Assembly: GCA_024220525.1 (NCBI GenBank)
Contig: JAMYWO010000595.1
Coordinates: forward strand, 1 to 15,001
Direction: 5' to 3'
Source: Cochliopodium minus
Lineage: Eukaryota > Discosea > Himatismenida > Cochliopodiidae
Length of the DNA stretch: 15,001 nt
A program made the translations under genes and the position numbers. Below are positions 12,707-15,001 of the stretch, piece after piece. Every line of letters starts with the position of its first letter. Within the stretch, counting starts at the first letter, position 1. The notes below the pieces were generated by a model. It was not told where the DNA came from. It ran no database searches and worked only from the letters and a program-made list of their open reading frames with translations.

Positions 12707-13465
12707 ATGAGAAATAAAAAAAAAAAATTTAAAAAGTATTCTTTGCAAGATTTTCACAAGAAGGTTAATTTAAATTTAGAAGATCAAAAAGAAGGGGAAA
12801 ATGAAAAAAATAAGAATCTTCTCAACACAAAATTTCTTGATCTTATAATTATTTTTTACAACAATGAAAATAATTCAAAAGAATTGGGAGATCTAATTAC
12901 ATTTTCAATGATGCTTGAAAACAAGGATTTATTGAAAGTTTTGATCGAAAAAAAATTTGATATTAATTCCAAAGATAACCATGAAAATACTCTTCTAAAT
13001 TATGCAATTAAAAAAGGAGATAGTTTGAAATTCTCTTTTTTGATTGAAATAAATTGTGATGTAAATAAAAAAAGAAATTTCCATTTTAAAGAAGTAAATT
13101 CATTCAAAGGGTTAATTAATAATGATGAAATTTCTTTTGAAAAATTTCTTCAATGTTCTATTTCATTGCTTTGTGGAGGTTTGTTTCAATCTAATATCTT
13201 ACAAAGTTATGTCAACAATAAAAATCATCATGACAAAGTAAAATTAATGTTCATGAAAGGGGAGTTATGGAAAAAACAAACTCATATATGTTTCTCAAAT
13301 GAAATAAAACTAAAAATAAAAGATTTTTATACCTGCTCTCACTTATTATCAAAAAAGATAAAGCAAATAGTACCCAAACCCATTAAATTTGAAATAATAA
13401 GAATGTTTGTTGATAATCTCCTAAAAGAAATAACCATGGACAAAGAAGAGTTTGAATACTATTAA
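12707..13465 (+). CDS. Ankyrin-like repeat protein with a C-terminal helical motif (intronless)
   Basis: Single-exon frame of 252 codons, with a strong Lys/Asn/Glu bias and plausible amino acid composition, unlike the Phe/Leu/Ile shadows in introns. The start has an A-rich context (AAAAAAATGAGAAA). The middle, about residues 55-125, looks like two or three degenerate ankyrin repeats: LENKDLLKVLIEKKFDINSK, then TLLNYAIKKGDSLKFSFLIE followed by INCDVNKK. These fit the ankyrin pattern of helix-helix-D-hydrophobic-N. The C-terminal ~55 residues contain WKKQTHICFSNEIKLKIKDF and PKPIKFEIIRMFVDNL. This resembles helical tails that follow ankyrin repeats in some protist and algal proteins (SOCS-box- or F-box-like position), but I cannot name a family. 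No signal peptide or membrane segment, so probably cytosolic. It faces the iGluR-like gene tail-to-tail, 207 bp away. Confidence 0.65.
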   Translation: MRNKKKKFKKYSLQDFHKKVNLNLEDQKEGENEKNKNLLNTKFLDLIIIFYNNENNSKELGDLITFSMMLENKDLLKVLIEKKFDINSKDNHENTLLNYAIKKGDSLKFSFLIEINCDVNKKRNFHFKEVNSFKGLINNDEISFEKFLQCSISLLCGGLFQSNILQSYVNNKNHHDKVKLMFMKGELWKKQTHICFSNEIKLKIKDFYTCSHLLSKKIKQIVPKPIKFEIIRMFVDNLLKEITMDKEEFEYY

Positions 13466-13672
13466 ATTATTTATTAATTAATTTTATTTTGAATTTTTGT
13501 TGGAATGAACTTAAATATTTAAAAAGTATTTTTTTAGTGTAAATTGAGAAAATTTTAATTATTTGAAACAAAATGTTAATTATTTTTAAAAAATTTAAAA
13601 ATGTTTGAAATTTGTAAAACTCTTTTTATTTTATTATTATTTTTTATTTTTTTTTTAATTTATATATTTTTC
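13466..13672. other. Convergent intergenic spacer
   Basis: AT-rich 207-bp region between the stop codons of the plus-strand ankyrin-like gene (13465) and the minus-strand iGluR-like gene (13673). It should hold both 3' untranslated regions and poly(A) sites. Nothing else recognised. Confidence 0.4.
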
Positions 13673-14677
13673 TCAGTTAGAAGTCATGGTGATATCTTTC
13701 TGAGAAAATCTTTTGGTGTGTCTCTCACTATCTCCTCCCAAAAAGTTGTGCATTATATGATGAAACTAGAAAAAAAAATGAAAAAAAATTAATGAAAAAT
13801 ATTGATAAAAATAAATAAAAATTAAATTAAATTAAAAATAATAAAAATATGAAAAATAAAAATGAAAAAAATTAATGAAAAATATAAAAAAATATTAAAA
13901 ATAAAAATGAAATAAAAATAAAAAATTTTGTTTTACTTTGTTTCCGGGTTTGTAGAGAAACTTTCTGAAAATAAGTTCACCAACCACACCCATAAAACTT
14001 AGACCTATACCAATACACAACATATACCATAAACCTATTATGGAAATAAATTATTTAAAAAAAAAAAAGTAAAAAAAAAAAATTTGAAATTTTTATTTAT
14101 GATTTATTCTTATTTTACATTCATTATTTTTTATTTTTATTAGATTATTTTTTTATTTTACTATTTATTTTATTAATTTATTATATTTTATAATTAAAAT
14201 TTTTGTTTTGTTTTTTATTTTTCATTTTATTATTTATTTATTTTTATTTTTATTCTATTATTTTTTAATTTTTTACCATTTAAATTGGTTTGATTTTATG
14301 ATTTTTATTTTAAGTTATTTTATTTTATTTGATTTGATTTTTTTGAATATTTTTTAAATTAAATTTATTTGATTTTTTTGATTATTTTTTAAATTAAATT
14401 TATTTTTATTTTTGATTTTATTCACATTTTGTTTTTTAATTTTTTTTTTAAAAAAATTTTTTAATTTGAATATTTTATTATTATTTTTGATTTTTACCTT
14501 GTAAATTGACAATGTCGATGTTGTTTTCAGTATTTTGAGCATTGGCACAACCAGAGTTGAGGATGGATTTCCATTTGGCAGACAAAGTGTCGAGCTGACC
14601 GTTCTGGTTGATCGTCAAAATAGCAGTAGAGATGTTATTCACTAAACTTGGATTCACAAAATTGGAAAATGGAATTC
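13673..14677 (-). CDS. Ionotropic glutamate receptor-like channel, C-terminal part (at least 3 exons, 5' end beyond the window)
   Basis: iGluRs are plasma-membrane ligand-gated cation channels built from a bilobed ligand-binding domain and a pore. Exons (minus): 14677-14498, 14034-13937, 13765-13673, all with GT-AG introns and agreeing phases, ending at a TGA (13675-13673). The first visible exon encodes the end of the S2 ligand-binding lobe: IPFSNFVNPSLVNNISTAIL, then LTINQNGQLDTLSAKWKSIL and a Cys (SGC) at the place of the conserved lobe-2 disulfide. The second exon encodes the final membrane helix M4, GLWYMLCIGIGLSFMGVVGE (its Gly split across the intron), followed by a basic LIFRKFLYKPGNK. 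The third encodes a 30-residue cytoplasmic tail ending in DITMTSN. The M4 after the binding lobe argues for a eukaryotic channel rather than a bacterial substrate-binding protein. The pore, M1-M3 and N-terminal parts are not in the window. Confidence 0.8.
14035..14497. repeat. AT low-complexity intron of the iGluR-like gene (463 bp)
   Basis: T-rich on the plus strand, so A-rich in the sense of the minus-strand gene. Short direct duplications such as AAATTAAATTTATTTGATTTTTTTG / AAATTAAATTTATTT lie near 14356-14405. No exon seen. Confidence 0.7.
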
Positions 14678-14942
14678 CTTTAATTAAATATTAATGATAA
14701 AAATAAATAAAATTATAAAATGATTTAAACAATAAATAAATTAACAAAATAAAATAAATAAATTAATAAATAAAATAAAATAATTTAGGTACAAATTAAA
14801 CAATTAATAAATAGATTAAAAAATAAAAAAAAATTCTAGAAAAAGTTTAAAAAAAATATAAAATAAAAAAATTAATTAAATAAAAATAGATTAAAATAAT
14901 TTAAAAAAATTTTATAAGTATTCAAAAAAAAAAAAATCAAAA

Positions 14943-15001
14943 TAGCTTTTCCAAAATATCAAATCGTTTTTGTTTTTTGGGCGTTGATTGGGTCAGCTTT
15001 G
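14943..15001 (-). other. Possible partial exon at the right edge (unresolved)
   Basis: This 59-bp stretch is clearly more GC-rich than its surroundings, so it is probably part of an exon, most simply the one upstream of the iGluR-like S2 exon. However, no GT donor follows it on the minus strand before about 14790, and the frame reading YFGKAI meets a TGA just upstream. A GC donor (AAAA|GCTATT) is possible. On the plus strand it is open in two frames after an AG (14944), so a separate plus-strand gene cannot be excluded. Confidence 0.3.

Overview
This window is eukaryotic nuclear DNA from a very AT-rich, intron-dense single-celled organism. Exons are moderately AT-rich and code for recognisable eukaryotic proteins. 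Introns and spacers are almost pure A/T, with (TTTTTTA)n and similar low-complexity tracts. Introns follow GT-AG rules, with one clear GC-AG case. No tRNA, rRNA, CRISPR array or transposon could be recognised. The gene set fits a free-living amoeboid or flagellate protist: the non-catalytic beta subunit of a RalGAP complex, an iGluR-type channel, a FACT subunit without a visible HMG box, a bacterial-type iron-sulfur 2,4-dienoyl-CoA reductase and an ankyrin-like protein. I cannot name the species from sequence alone.

Layout. Positions 1-5630 (minus strand): 13 exons of a RALGAPB-like gene, running off the left edge at its 3' end. Positions 5631-5941: a divergent intergenic region with a perfect 16-bp palindrome. 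Positions 5942-7015 (plus): a two-exon gene for an unrecognised secreted protein, perhaps with two NTF2-like halves. Positions 7311-10607 (plus): eleven exons of a FadH-type 2,4-dienoyl-CoA reductase, from a clean start codon to the middle of its NADPH domain. Positions 10876-12509 (plus): three exons of the C-terminal part of an SSRP1/Pob3-like FACT histone chaperone, ending at a normal stop. Positions 12707-13465 (plus): an intronless ankyrin-like protein. Positions 13673-14677 or beyond (minus): the 3' exons of an ionotropic-glutamate-receptor-like channel, entering from the right edge.

The most notable structure is at about 10608-10875. There the 5' part of a metabolic gene (FadH, lacking its last ~120-150 residues) meets the 3' part of an unrelated chromatin gene (SSRP1, lacking its start) inside one low-complexity AT tract. 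The splice phases do not match. Either the assembly misjoined two loci through (TTTTTTA)n repeats, or the genome was really rearranged. Two apparent 1-nt frame problems in the RalGAP beta gene also raise the question of base-level or assembly quality.

The genes do not form a pathway. They are ordinary neighbouring eukaryotic genes. I saw no convincing new multi-gene system. The more unusual points are the FadH/SSRP1 chimera, the protist iGluR and RalGAP beta homologs, the ~111-bp intronic tandem repeat, and the two unassigned proteins.
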